Source of the DNA: Turicibacter bilis
GTDB lineage: Bacteria > Bacillota_I > Bacilli_A > MOL361 > Turicibacteraceae
Reading direction: 5' to 3'
Length of the DNA stretch: 64,000 nt
NCBI RefSeq assembly: GCF_024499055.1
Contig: NZ_CP071249.1
Location: forward strand, 2,473,001-2,537,000
Part shown: positions 43,320 through 52,088 of the stretch, in pieces
Layout: every line of letters starts with the position of its first letter
Numbering within the stretch: position 1 is the stretch's first letter
Program-made: the position numbers and the translations under genes
The notes under the pieces: generated by a model
Told to the model about the DNA's origin: nothing
The model's database searches: none
Seen by the model: the letters and a program-made list of their open reading frames with translations, nothing else

Positions 43320-44261
43320 ATGAGAGTATACGAATTTGCTAGAAATTATGGGGTGACAAGCAAGGAGCTTGTAGCCATTTGTCATGAAATCGGAATTGAA
43401 GTTAAAGCTCAGTCTAAATTAGATGAAACACAGTTAGCAACATTAAGCCGTCATATTTGTCGTGGAAAAGATACGAATGAAACTATTGAAACAACACCTA
43501 AAGTAGTGAAGAAGTCAAGGGAGGCTAAGACTATTGCTTATGTCGTGACTGAATGTGAACCATTTACTTCGTTAGGAGAATTGGGAAAAACAGCTGCCGC
43601 TTTTGCAACTCAAACAATTAAAGACGGTCGCTCATTAATCATTGCTTTACCTAAGTATAAAGAAATTACGGAAGTTTACGGAACGACTATGGAATGGTTA
43701 ATGGACTTACCAATTAAAGTAGGATCGACAGAAGCTCGAGCTTCTCTTTTTAAATTAGTTCAAGATTCAGTGACTTATTTATTTATCGGAAATGATAGAT
43801 ATTTTACGCGTGAAGAGATTTATGGCTATGAAGATGATGCTGAGCGCTTCGCCTTTTTCAATCGTGCAGTGCTTGAAGCTCTTCCATATCTAGGAACAAA
43901 AATTTCAGAAATTTATGTGAATGATTGGCATACAAGTATGATTCCACTAATTTTAAATGTCGATTATAAATATCATTCATTCTATCAAAAGGTAAAAACG
44001 ACGTTAAACATTCATAACTTAGAATATCAAGGATGGTATAGCGTCGATATTTTACCAAATGTACTTGGAATTAGTCGACAATACTATGACAACGGATTAA
44101 CGCGCATGGGAGATTCAGTGAACTTACTAAAGAGTGGAATTGAAACAGCAACTCGTATTCAATTAAATGAAATAAGTACAGAGCAACTAAAACTACCTCA
44201 AATGCATGAGAGTGGAATTGCCTCTGTCATTGAAGGGAAATTAAATAATAAAGCATCTTAA
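43320..44261 (+). CDS. IF2_N-like domain fused to the N-terminal half of a glycogen synthase-type glycosyltransferase (GT5)
   Basis: The product is 313 residues. Residues 1-45 (MRVYEFARNYGVTSKELVAI...) match the IF2_N fold found at the start of translation initiation factor IF-2. From about residue 70 the sequence follows the N-terminal Rossmann half of bacterial glycogen synthase: AYVVTECEPFTSLGELGKTA, YLFIGNDRYF, ERFAFFNRAVLEALPYLGTK, VNDWHTSMIPLIL and TLNIHNLEYQGWY. The C-terminal ADP-glucose-binding half is absent, and the KxGGL loop is altered to TSLGE. It is therefore unlikely to be an active synthase and may bind glycan or regulate. GGGG lies 9 bases upstream of the ATG and a terminator follows the gene, so it is not a simple truncation by the window or a frameshift. 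Confidence 0.75.
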   Translation: MRVYEFARNYGVTSKELVAICHEIGIEVKAQSKLDETQLATLSRHICRGKDTNETIETTPKVVKKSREAKTIAYVVTECEPFTSLGELGKTAAAFATQTIKDGRSLIIALPKYKEITEVYGTTMEWLMDLPIKVGSTEARASLFKLVQDSVTYLFIGNDRYFTREEIYGYEDDAERFAFFNRAVLEALPYLGTKISEIYVNDWHTSMIPLILNVDYKYHSFYQKVKTTLNIHNLEYQGWYSVDILPNVLGISRQYYDNGLTRMGDSVNLLKSGIETATRIQLNEISTEQLKLPQMHESGIASVIEGKLNNKAS

Positions 44262-44273
44262 TGTTGTATCATT

Positions 44274-44322
44274 AGACTGGGGGAGATGAATGAATCGTCA
44301 TTCATGAAGCTCAGTCTTTTTG
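44274..44322 (+). terminator. Intrinsic terminator
   Basis: Outer stem AGACTG/CAGTCT and inner ATGAATGA/TCATTCAT with an ATCG loop, then a T-run. Confidence 0.75.
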
Positions 44323-44404
44323 TTTTGAAAGTCACTATATTCATACAGAAATATTCTCTATATTTACTATAGCAAACTAGAGGTTTGACATTTATGCTAT
44401 TCAA

Positions 44405-44564
44405 GGCATACTATAGTCCAGGGGTCACCTAGCGATTTCTGCAAGAAATCTAATCTACAATTACTAGGGCTTGGGTTAACTAGCGATTTCTGCAAGAGAT
44501 ATATTCTCCACTGATAGGGCTGTAAAAGTTTTTATCGTTTAAAAACTTATTTGGATTTATATAT
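44405..44564. repeat. Dispersed structured repeat, copy C with two inner modules
   Basis: Opens with GGCATACTATAGTCCAG and closes with AAGTTTTT-ATCGTTT-AAAAACTT then TTGGATTTATATA. Between them are two modules of the CCTAGCGATTTCTG type seen in the 51-bp array at 52.7 kb. No gene lies in 44323-44656. Confidence 0.75.
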
Positions 44565-44656
44565 CTTTAGAACATCGTGCTTAAAGATAGGATTTTTTCC
44601 ATAATAGTAGTATAGTAATAAATGAAAGTTATTTTATAAGCAAAAAGGTGATACTT

Positions 44657-45526
44657 ATGAAAATAGGACGTAATGATAAATGTTGGTGTGGAAGTGGAAA
44701 GAAATTTAAACAATGCCACTTACCGATTGAAGAGAAAATTGCTAAACATTATCATCAAGGTGATGAAGTTCCAACACGTGAGCTTTTAAAAACAAAAGAG
44801 CAAATTGAAGGAATTCGTCATGCGGGTAAAATCAATACGATGGTACTCGATAAAATTGCAGAAGTTATTAAAGAAGGTATGAGTACGGAAGAATTAAATA
44901 AAATTGCTCACGAGTATACAATCGAATTAGGCGGAACGCCAGCCCCATTAAATTATCATGGATTCCCGAAAAGTATTTGTACTTCAATTAATGAAGTTGT
45001 TTGTCACGGAATTCCAAGTGACGATGAAGTCTTAAAATCAGGAGATATCGTAAATGTTGATGTTACAACGATTGTTAACGGATATTATGCGGATGCGTCA
45101 CGTATGTTTATGATTGGTGAAGTTGATGAAGAAAAACAAAAATTAGTCCGTATTGCTAAAGAGTGTTTAGATCTTGGACTTGCTGAAGCAAAACCTTGGG
45201 GATACATTGGTGATATTGGAGCAGCTATTTCTGAGCATGCTGCTAAAAATGGGTATACAGTTGTGCAAAACATTGGAGGACATGGGGTTGGTGTTGAATT
45301 CCATGAAGAGCCATACGTTAGTCATGTTGGAGTCCGTGGAACAGATTGCTTAATTGTCCCTGGGATGACATTTACGATTGAACCGATGATTAATATGGGA
45401 GTCGCTGAAATTGAAGAACATGAATCAGATGGATGGACGATCTATACAGCTGACCGTAAGCCATCTGCTCAGTGGGAGTATACGATCTTAATTACAGAAG
45501 ATGGAGCTGAAATTTTAGCTTATTAA
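44657..45526 (+). CDS. map: Methionine aminopeptidase type I with N-terminal SEC-C zinc motif
   Basis: The 289-residue protein begins with a SEC-C motif (CWCGSGKKFKQCH, residues about 8-20) and continues as a type I MetAP. Metal ligands are visible as Asp in VNVDVTT and YYADASR, His in NIGGHGVG, Glu in FTIEPMIN and Glu in QWEYTI. It removes the initiator Met from nascent proteins; the SEC-C zinc knuckle probably helps it dock on the ribosome. The ATG at 44657 follows AAAGGTGA by 5-6 bases; a GTG at 44648 inside that site is unlikely. This may be a second MetAP, since the housekeeping copy usually lies in the ribosomal protein cluster. Confidence 0.93.
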   Translation: MKIGRNDKCWCGSGKKFKQCHLPIEEKIAKHYHQGDEVPTRELLKTKEQIEGIRHAGKINTMVLDKIAEVIKEGMSTEELNKIAHEYTIELGGTPAPLNYHGFPKSICTSINEVVCHGIPSDDEVLKSGDIVNVDVTTIVNGYYADASRMFMIGEVDEEKQKLVRIAKECLDLGLAEAKPWGYIGDIGAAISEHAAKNGYTVVQNIGGHGVGVEFHEEPYVSHVGVRGTDCLIVPGMTFTIEPMINMGVAEIEEHESDGWTIYTADRKPSAQWEYTILITEDGAEILAY

Positions 45527-45535
45527 TAAAAATTG

Positions 45536-45577
45536 AAACACCTCAAAGCAGAAGAACCTGTGATGAGGTGTTTTTTT
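45536..45577 (+). terminator. Intrinsic terminator after map
   Basis: Stem AAACACCTCA/TGAGGTGTTT with an 18-base loop and T-run. Confidence 0.85.
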
Positions 45578-45637
45578 GATGCCCAAGGTACTGATAAGAA
45601 GTATTAATTTTTGTGGGTAAAAAAACACAAAAACATT

Positions 45638-45710
45638 AGAAATCGTTTACATGAAGTTGAATATATGATAATATCTGTTTGTAAAACTGATAAAATTTTA
45701 CTAAAAAAGG
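45638..45710 (+). promoter_or_regulatory. lacZ promoter with perfect cre box
   Basis: TTTACA (45646-45651), a 17-bp spacer and TAATAT (45669-45674) form the promoter. AGAAATCGTTTACAT (45638-45652) is a perfect match to the cre consensus on the minus strand and covers the -35, so CcpA would block access. TACTAAAAAAGG (45699-45710), a half of the gal-type operator, lies between the -10 and the start codon and runs into the ribosome binding site. Confidence 0.75.
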
Positions 45711-45720
45711 GGAAGTCAGA

Positions 45721-48700
45721 ATGAAAACATCGCAAGATATTCAAGCACTATTAACGAATCCTGAAATTTTTGAAATTAATCGTTTAAAAGCTCATAGTGA
45801 CCATCGTTATTATCAAACGTTAGAAGAGGCGATGAATAAATCAGAGATGTCATGGCGTCAATGTTTAAATGGAGAATGGTTATTTAAGTATAGTGAAAAT
45901 GTTGCGACGCGCCCAGAGGGGTTTGAGGCGTTAGAAGCAGATTGTTCAGATTTTGAAAAAATTTTAGTACCGGGGCATATTCAATTACAGGGATATGATA
46001 AACCACACTACGTCAATACACAGTACGCATGGGATGGACATGAAGAATTAAAGCCACCTTATATCCCAGTTAAATATAATCCAACAGCATCATATGTAAC
46101 TTATTTTGAAGTACCAGCTGAGTGGAATGGACAAAAAGTTTGTATCTCATTCCAAGGAGTGGAGACAGCATTCAACGTTTGGTGTAACGGGGAATACGTT
46201 GGATATAGTGAAGATAGTTTCACACCAAGTGAATTTGATTTAACAGAGTATATTAACCGTGAAGGTCAAAATAAATTAGCCGTACAAGTTTATAAATGGT
46301 CAACTGGAAGTTGGTTAGAAGATCAAGATTTCTGGCGTTTATCAGGAATCTTCCGTGACGTTTATTTGTTTACTACTCCAACAACTCATATTGAAGATTT
46401 ATTTGTAAAAACTCATTTAAAAAATAATTATCAAGACGCAACTGTTGAAGTGGAGTTTAATGTAACGGGAGAAGAATCAACCATCGTTGCTAATTTAGTC
46501 GATGCACAAGGGCGTAGAGTATCTGCTGGAACGTGTGATGTCATCGATGGAACGGCCACTTTATCGTTAGAAGTTGAACATGCGAATTTATGGAGTGCCG
46601 AATATCCTTATTTATATGAGTTACAATTAGAACTAAAAGTGAATGGAGAAGTCGTAGAGGCTGTTTGCCAACGTGTCGGAATTCGTGAGTTTAAAATGAT
46701 TGATAAAGTGATGTGCATCAATGGAAAACGCATTGTTTTCCGTGGGGTCAATCGTCATGAATTTAGTGCAACATATGGGCGTTCTGTTACAAAGGAAGAG
46801 ATGGAGTGGGATGTTAAATTCTTAAAAGAGCATAACTTCAACTCAGTTCGTACGTCACATTATCCAAATGCATCGTATTTCTATGAATTATGTGATGAAT
46901 ATGGATTATACATGATTGATGAAACAAATTTAGAAACACACGGAACATGGCAACGTATGGGGGCAGTTGAAGAGAAGGATGTCACTATTCCAAATGGCCG
47001 TCCAGAGTTTTTAGAAATCATTTTAGACCGTGCCAAGTCAATGCTTGAGCGAGATAAAAATCATCCAAGTATCGTGATTTGGTCATGTGGGAATGAAAGT
47101 TATGGTGGAGAGAACTTATACAAAATGTCACAGTACTTTAGAGACCGAGATAACACACGTTTAGTCCACTATGAAGGCGTGTTCTGGGATCGTCGTTTTA
47201 ATGATACATCAGATATGGAAAGCCGTATGTATGCAAAAGTGCCAGAAATCCGTGAATTCTTAGATAATAATCCAGAAAAACCATTCATTTTATGTGAGTA
47301 TACACATGCTATGGGGAACTCAAATGGTGGAATGGATCGTTATATTGAATTAGAAGATGAATATGAAATGTATCAAGGTGGTTTCATTTGGGATTACATC
47401 GATCAAGCCTTATGGTCGAAAGATCGTTATGGCAACCCATACTTAGCCTTCGGTGGAGATTTTGGAGATCAACCAACGGATTATAACTTCTGTGTGAATG
47501 GAATCATTTATGCAAATCGTGAGGTTTCACCAAAAATCCAAGCGATTAAGGGAGCGTATCAACCATTTGCAATTGAAGTAAAAGATACAGGAGCAGACAT
47601 CTATAATAAACATTGCTTCACTGATTTAAGTGAGTATGTCATTAAGTGGCAAGTTGAAGAAGGTGACCAAGTGATTGCTAGTGGAGAAACAGTTGAAAAA
47701 TTAGCTCCATTAAGCAAAGCATTTATTGATTTAGGAATTAATCTAACTTCATCTTCACTTGAACAAGTGGTTACTGTATCAGTTTGTTTAAAAGAAGGGA
47801 CAGCTTATGCTGAGGCTGGACATGAAATCGCATTTGGACAACGTGTGATTGAAGCGGTGAAAGAAGAAGTAAAACGTGAAGTTAAAGAGTTTAACATCGC
47901 TGAGGGGGATGTTAATGTTGGAATTAATGGAGATGGGTTTGAAGTTATCTTTGCGAAAAACTTAGGACGTATCGTTTCATTAAAATACGATGGAGTTGAA
48001 TATATTCATCAACCCAACTTATCGTTAATGCCAAGTTTCTGGCGTGCATCAACGGATAATGACCGCGGAAATCAAGCCCCAGTTCGTATGGCACAATGGA
48101 AATTAGCAAGCCTATATGCCTTCCATGAAAATATGGAAATTAACCGTCGTGTTGATGGATTAGAAGTTATCTTTACTTACAATTTAAATACAATGCCTGT
48201 TTCACACGCAGCTGTTAAATACTTCATTAACTCTTATGGACAAATTCATATCACAATGAGCTACAATGGGGTTGAAGGATTACCCAACATGTTCAAGTTT
48301 GGGATGGATTTAGCAATCCCAGCTGATTTTGATACGTTAACTTGGCGTGGATTTGGACCAGATGAAACATATGCAGACCGTGAATTTGGAGCACGCCTTG
48401 GAACATTCACTAATAAAGTGGTTGATAATGTAGCGGGATATGTTATTCCACAAGCATGTGGTAATCATACAGGAGTACGCTTTGCTACTGTAACAAATGA
48501 AGAAGGAAAAGGATTACGCATCAGTGGAGAAACACCATTAAGCTTCAGTGCGCTTCCGTATTCAGCCCATGAATTAGAAGCTGCTTACCATCACTATGAA
48601 TTACCACCAGTACACAAAACAGTATTATCTATCAACTTAAAAGAAATGGGAGTTGGAGGCGATGATTCTTGGGGGGCTCGTCCAGAAGAATGCTTCGAAA

Positions 48701-48753
48701 TTCCAGCAAACCAAAACTATGAATTTAGCTTTGTCATTGAAGCGGCAAAATAA
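45721..48753 (+). CDS. lacZ: Beta-galactosidase, GH2 (LacZ type)
   Basis: The 1010-residue protein is a full-length LacZ-type enzyme: N-terminal jelly roll (about 50-215), immunoglobulin-like domain (about 215-330), TIM barrel (about 335-620), second Ig-like domain and C-terminal beta-galactosidase small-chain domain (about 740-1008). Catalytic residues are Glu459 in WSCGNESYGG (acid/base) and Glu526 in ILCEYTHAMGNSNG (nucleophile). No signal peptide is present, so lactose and galacto-oligosaccharides are split in the cytoplasm to galactose and glucose, feeding the nearby Leloir genes. AAAAGGGG precedes the ATG. Transcription is likely under carbon catabolite repression. Confidence 0.96.
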   Translation: MKTSQDIQALLTNPEIFEINRLKAHSDHRYYQTLEEAMNKSEMSWRQCLNGEWLFKYSENVATRPEGFEALEADCSDFEKILVPGHIQLQGYDKPHYVNTQYAWDGHEELKPPYIPVKYNPTASYVTYFEVPAEWNGQKVCISFQGVETAFNVWCNGEYVGYSEDSFTPSEFDLTEYINREGQNKLAVQVYKWSTGSWLEDQDFWRLSGIFRDVYLFTTPTTHIEDLFVKTHLKNNYQDATVEVEFNVTGEESTIVANLVDAQGRRVSAGTCDVIDGTATLSLEVEHANLWSAEYPYLYELQLELKVNGEVVEAVCQRVGIREFKMIDKVMCINGKRIVFRGVNRHEFSATYGRSVTKEEMEWDVKFLKEHNFNSVRTSHYPNASYFYELCDEYGLYMIDETNLETHGTWQRMGAVEEKDVTIPNGRPEFLEIILDRAKSMLERDKNHPSIVIWSCGNESYGGENLYKMSQYFRDRDNTRLVHYEGVFWDRRFNDTSDMESRMYAKVPEIREFLDNNPEKPFILCEYTHAMGNSNGGMDRYIELEDEYEMYQGGFIWDYIDQALWSKDRYGNPYLAFGGDFGDQPTDYNFCVNGIIYANREVSPKIQAIKGAYQPFAIEVKDTGADIYNKHCFTDLSEYVIKWQVEEGDQVIASGETVEKLAPLSKAFIDLGINLTSSSLEQVVTVSVCLKEGTAYAEAGHEIAFGQRVIEAVKEEVKREVKEFNIAEGDVNVGINGDGFEVIFAKNLGRIVSLKYDGVEYIHQPNLSLMPSFWRASTDNDRGNQAPVRMAQWKLASLYAFHENMEINRRVDGLEVIFTYNLNTMPVSHAAVKYFINSYGQIHITMSYNGVEGLPNMFKFGMDLAIPADFDTLTWRGFGPDETYADREFGARLGTFTNKVVDNVAGYVIPQACGNHTGVRFATVTNEEGKGLRISGETPLSFSALPYSAHELEAAYHHYELPPVHKTVLSINLKEMGVGGDDSWGARPEECFEIPANQNYEFSFVIEAAK

Positions 48754-48781
48754 TTTTAAATATCACATACTTAAAACATAC

Positions 48782-48820
48782 AAAAAATGTGCGATCTCAT
48801 TTTTAGATTGCACATTTTTT
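48782..48820 (+). terminator. Intrinsic terminator after lacZ
   Basis: A 16-bp stem starting AAAAAATGTGC and ending GCACATTTTTT (two wobble or mismatched pairs), with a 7-base loop. Confidence 0.88.
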
Positions 48821-49005
48821 CTTTATACAGTTATTCACACACTCAATTGATTTGTACATGAAAATATGATTGAGGATTGTTATCTATCAAGAATTGGGAT
48901 GGTCGCAGAAGTTTGCGATACGTTTTCTTTGAACGAGTCGTTATTATAAGGAATATGATTTTATTAGAAGATGGCAGTTATGTGTCAGAAAGGATTGTGA
49001 TTTTG

Positions 49006-49233
49006 ATGAGAATGTATCAGGTTCAATTTCATTCGATTGAAGATGTTAAAGCGTTTGTTAATATTGCGAACCACTATGGCTATGAAATTCAATTGCAACG
49101 AGATGCATATCAAGTAGATGCTAAATCGATTTTAGGGGTATTAAGTTTAGGTATTGGAGTACCTATGACTGTTCGTGCACATACGTTGAATGCTTCGGTA
49201 TTAAAGGGTGAGTTAACACCTTACTTAATTTAA
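49006..49233 (+). CDS. HPr-family protein lacking the catalytic His (Crh-like)
   Basis: The 75-residue product aligns with HPr from MYQVQFHSIEDVKAFVNIAN to the end. The block VDAKSILGVLSLGIGV reproduces the region around regulatory Ser46 of HPr, but the IHARP motif with His15 is replaced by HSIEDV. A protein that keeps the Ser46 site and loses His15 is the pattern of Crh, the Bacillus co-repressor of CcpA, which cannot take part in sugar phosphotransfer. The ATG at 49006 gives the family length; AAAGGA lies 11 bases upstream, and longer in-frame starts (from 48877) would add unrelated residues. It stands between lacZ and a sugar-binding protein gene, both with cre boxes. Confidence 0.7.
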   Translation: MRMYQVQFHSIEDVKAFVNIANHYGYEIQLQRDAYQVDAKSILGVLSLGIGVPMTVRAHTLNASVLKGELTPYLI

Positions 49234-49280
49234 GATGTTACTGTTAATAGACATTTTTAGACAAATGAAGTGCTCATTAA

Positions 49281-49309
49281 AAGGGACATGTGTTAAACAT
49301 GTCTTTTTT
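49281..49309 (+). terminator. Intrinsic terminator after the HPr-like gene
   Basis: Stem GGACATGT/ACATGTCT with loop GTTAA-type and a T-run. Confidence 0.75.
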
Positions 49310-49420
49310 ATTTTAGTAAGATGGGAATTTGTAAGATTGTTTGAAATGAAAAGATAAAACAGTTTATATTATTATTTTTTTTCGTAAATATTAAGCACAA
49401 TATTATTAAAATATGCTAAA

Positions 49421-49435
49421 ATGTAATCGTTACCA
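49421..49435 (+). promoter_or_regulatory. cre box upstream of the orphan sugar-binding protein gene
   Basis: ATGTAATCGTTACCA is a perfect match to the consensus WTGNAANCGNWNNCW. A TATGCT/TAAAAT-like -10 directly precedes it, and TTGACA occurs at 49492-49497 without a good -10. No gene lies in 49310-49617. Confidence 0.6.
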
Positions 49436-49617
49436 TTATGAGTGAGAGAAATGATCACCGAAGGTAAAATGATAGGATAGATAGGAATTGATTGACAAAT
49501 GTTTTCTGATAAGTGTAAAAAATCAATGCCGTTGTCTATCATGAGAAAAAGTTAAAGATTAGTAGTAAAATGAACTATTCAGTGAAGATTATTTAAATTG
49601 TGAGGGGGAAGTATTGA

Positions 49618-50877
49618 ATGAAAAAAGTAATGTCAATCTTATTAGCAACTGGATTATCTGTAGCGGGATTAGTAGGGTGCAGTAATGATGCACCAAAAGA
49701 TGAAAATAAGGTACAGTCAACAGATGATGGAAAAACAGTCGTTAAATTATGGTTAGATTATGATGAATATGCAGAGGCTTTAGAAGAGGCAGTTGAAGCA
49801 AAATACCCACAGTATGATATTCAGTGGGAGCATGTGGAGTCGACAGATACTCGTACAAAATTAGAGTTAGATGGTCCAGCGGGGGTAGGGCCAGATATCT
49901 TCATTCAGCCACACGATGGAATGGCTCAATCAATTCAATCACAAATCTTATTACCCTTAGGTGAGAAGTTAACAAGCCAAGTTCAGGAGCGTTTCATCGA
50001 GGGATCAGTACAAACAGTTGAGTTTGACGGAACGTATTATGGGGTTCCACTATCAACTGAATCAGTTGCATTTTTCTATAATAAAACATTATTAGATAAA
50101 TATGGATTTGAAGTAGCGGAAACTTGGGATGAGATTAAAGCTCAAGGGGACGAATTTAATAATACAGCAGAAAATAAATTTATCATTCGAATGGAAACAG
50201 GAAATTCATATACGATGCATTTCTTCTTAACTGCATTTGGATATGAATTATTTGGACCAGATCATAATGATCCAGAAAAAATTAACTTTAATACTCAAGA
50301 GGTTATTGATGGATTAACTTATTATCAATCAATGAGACAATATTTAGATGTCCCTTACGCTGACTTAACAATAGATACTGTTGAAGTTGAATTTGCTAAA
50401 GGAACAGTTCCTTATATTATTGTTGGACCATGGGCGATTTCTGAAATTCAAAAAAATGCTGATTTTGAATGGGGAATTACAACTATTCCAACAATTAATG
50501 GTAATCAGCCTGTTACATTCTCAGGAAATATTATTGCGTGTATGAGCTCTTATACAAAAAATGCTGAAGCAGCTCGTGAAGTGTTAGAATTTATGGTTTC
50601 TGATGAAGGATTAGAAATTCTTTATAAAGTTCGTGGATCTATTCCGGCTTTAAAAGATCCAAGTGTTATCGATGGCCTTTCTGATGATCAGTATGTAATG
50701 GGGATCTTAGAACAAGCTCAGTTCTCTGAGGCAATGCCAAGTATTCCTGAAATGGCAAGCTTTTGGACACCAGCGGAAACATTATATCGTTCAGTTTGGG
50801 AAGGTTTAGCAACTCCTGAAGAAGCAGCAGCTAAAGCGTTAGAAGATTTTAATGCAGCATTAGAATTAACAAAATAA
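49618..50877 (+). CDS. Orphan sugar-binding lipoprotein (MalE-like extracellular solute-binding protein)
   Basis: The 419-residue family 1 binding protein starts with MKKVMSILLATGLSVAGLVG-C, a lipoprotein signal with lipobox LVGC. Blocks such as GPDIFIQPHDGMAQSI, YGVPLSTESVAFFYNKTLLD and AKGTVPYIIVGPWAISEIQ are typical of maltodextrin/galacto-oligosaccharide-binding proteins. No permease or ATPase gene is adjacent: a terminator follows and the next gene is on the other strand. It may serve the permeases at 36.5-38.3 kb or others elsewhere. GAGGGGG precedes the ATG, and a perfect cre box lies about 185 bases upstream. Confidence 0.9.
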   Translation: MKKVMSILLATGLSVAGLVGCSNDAPKDENKVQSTDDGKTVVKLWLDYDEYAEALEEAVEAKYPQYDIQWEHVESTDTRTKLELDGPAGVGPDIFIQPHDGMAQSIQSQILLPLGEKLTSQVQERFIEGSVQTVEFDGTYYGVPLSTESVAFFYNKTLLDKYGFEVAETWDEIKAQGDEFNNTAENKFIIRMETGNSYTMHFFLTAFGYELFGPDHNDPEKINFNTQEVIDGLTYYQSMRQYLDVPYADLTIDTVEVEFAKGTVPYIIVGPWAISEIQKNADFEWGITTIPTINGNQPVTFSGNIIACMSSYTKNAEAAREVLEFMVSDEGLEILYKVRGSIPALKDPSVIDGLSDDQYVMGILEQAQFSEAMPSIPEMASFWTPAETLYRSVWEGLATPEEAAAKALEDFNAALELTK

Positions 50878-50881
50878 TGAA

Positions 50882-50906
50882 GAAGAGGGCAACCGTCCTC
50901 TTTTTT
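50882..50906 (+). terminator. Intrinsic terminator after the binding-protein gene
   Basis: Stem AAGAGG/CCTCTT with an 8-base loop and T-run, directly after the stop codon. Confidence 0.8.
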
Positions 50907-50914
50907 CATGACTA

Positions 50915-50950
50915 AAAAACTGAGACTCTTACCATCGAGTCTCAGTTTTT
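50915..50950 (-). terminator. Intrinsic terminator of ilvE
   Basis: A 14-bp perfect stem, AAAAACTGAGACTC/GAGTCTCAGTTTTT, two bases beyond the minus-strand stop codon. Confidence 0.9.
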
Positions 50951-50952
50951 CT

Positions 50953-52017
50953 CTATTTTAAAATTTTTACCCAATGATAGGGATCTTCAACTCGACCCCA
51001 TTGAATGCCAGTTAATGTATCATATAATTTTTTAGTTAATTTTCCAGTTTTAAAATCATTGATTATTACTGTTTCATCTTTGTAATGAAGCTCTCCGATA
51101 GGTGAAATAACGGCTGCTGTCCCCGTTCCAAAAGCTTCTTTTAAAGCGCCAGTTCGTCCCGCTTCCATGAGTTCATCAATACTTAAATGACGTTCTTCAA
51201 CAGTTACTCTCCAATCTTTTAAAAGAGTAATGATTGAATCACGAGTGACACCAGGTAAAATAGAACCTTCTAGTGGGGTCGTTACAACGGTGTCATTAAT
51301 TAAAAACATAACATTCATTGTTCCCACTTCTTCAACGTATTTTCGGTGAACACCATCTAACCAAAGCACTTGGGTATAACCATTTTGTTCAGCTTTGACT
51401 TGAGCCGCGATACTTGCTGCATAGTTACCTCCGCATTTAGCAAAACCAGTTCCTCCTTTGACAGCTCGTACATATTCATCTTCAACCCAAATTTTTACTG
51501 GATTGACCCCTTCAGGATAGTAGTCACCGACAGGTGAAAGGATAACGACAAATTTATATTTTTTCGCAGGATGTAATCCAACTCCTGACTCTGTTGCAAA
51601 GCAGAATGGGCGAATATAAAGTGATGTTCTTGGTTCTTTTGGTACCCAGTCTTGTTCGTATTTGACGAGTTCTTCAATTCCCTTTAAAAATAAATCAACT
51701 GGAACAGGAGGCATACAAAGACGCTCATTTGATTTAATTAAGCGTTGTGCATTAATTTCTGGACGGAATAGGGCAATGCTCCCATCAGTATGTCGATAAG
51801 CCTTTAACCCTTCGAATGTTTCTTGGGCATAGTGTAAGACCATGCAAGCAGGATCCATTTCAATCGGTCCGTACGGTATGATTCGTCCATCGTGCCAACC
51901 GATTCCTTCCGTATAATCAATGACTAACATATGGTCAGAAAAATGACGACCAAATCCTAATTTTGTCTCAACTGGTTTTTCTTTTAATTGTTTTGCGCGT
52001 TCGATTTTAAATTCCAT
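50953..52017 (-). CDS. ilvE: Branched-chain amino acid aminotransferase
   Basis: The roughly 354-residue PLP fold-type IV enzyme has MVLHYAQETFEGLKAYRHTD, SLYIRPFCFATESGVGLHPA, GFAKCGGNYAASIAAQ (with the PLP Lys), VEEVGTMNVMFL and GSILPGVTRDSI. It interconverts Leu, Ile and Val with their 2-oxo acids using glutamate. The ATG at 52017 is 8 bases from GAAGGGAG; an ATG two codons earlier overlaps that site. It is cotranscribed at most with the GNAT gene upstream, 65 bp away. No T-box leader is seen. Confidence 0.95.
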   Translation of the reverse strand: MEFKIERAKQLKEKPVETKLGFGRHFSDHMLVIDYTEGIGWHDGRIIPYGPIEMDPACMVLHYAQETFEGLKAYRHTDGSIALFRPEINAQRLIKSNERLCMPPVPVDLFLKGIEELVKYEQDWVPKEPRTSLYIRPFCFATESGVGLHPAKKYKFVVILSPVGDYYPEGVNPVKIWVEDEYVRAVKGGTGFAKCGGNYAASIAAQVKAEQNGYTQVLWLDGVHRKYVEEVGTMNVMFLINDTVVTTPLEGSILPGVTRDSIITLLKDWRVTVEERHLSIDELMEAGRTGALKEAFGTGTAAVISPIGELHYKDETVIINDFKTGKLTKKLYDTLTGIQWGRVEDPYHWVKILK

Positions 52018-52088
52018 GCACATTTCTCCCTTCTATTAGTTAGGTGGTTATACCTTTTTTAGAGGAGGATGACAAGATTAAAATTCAT

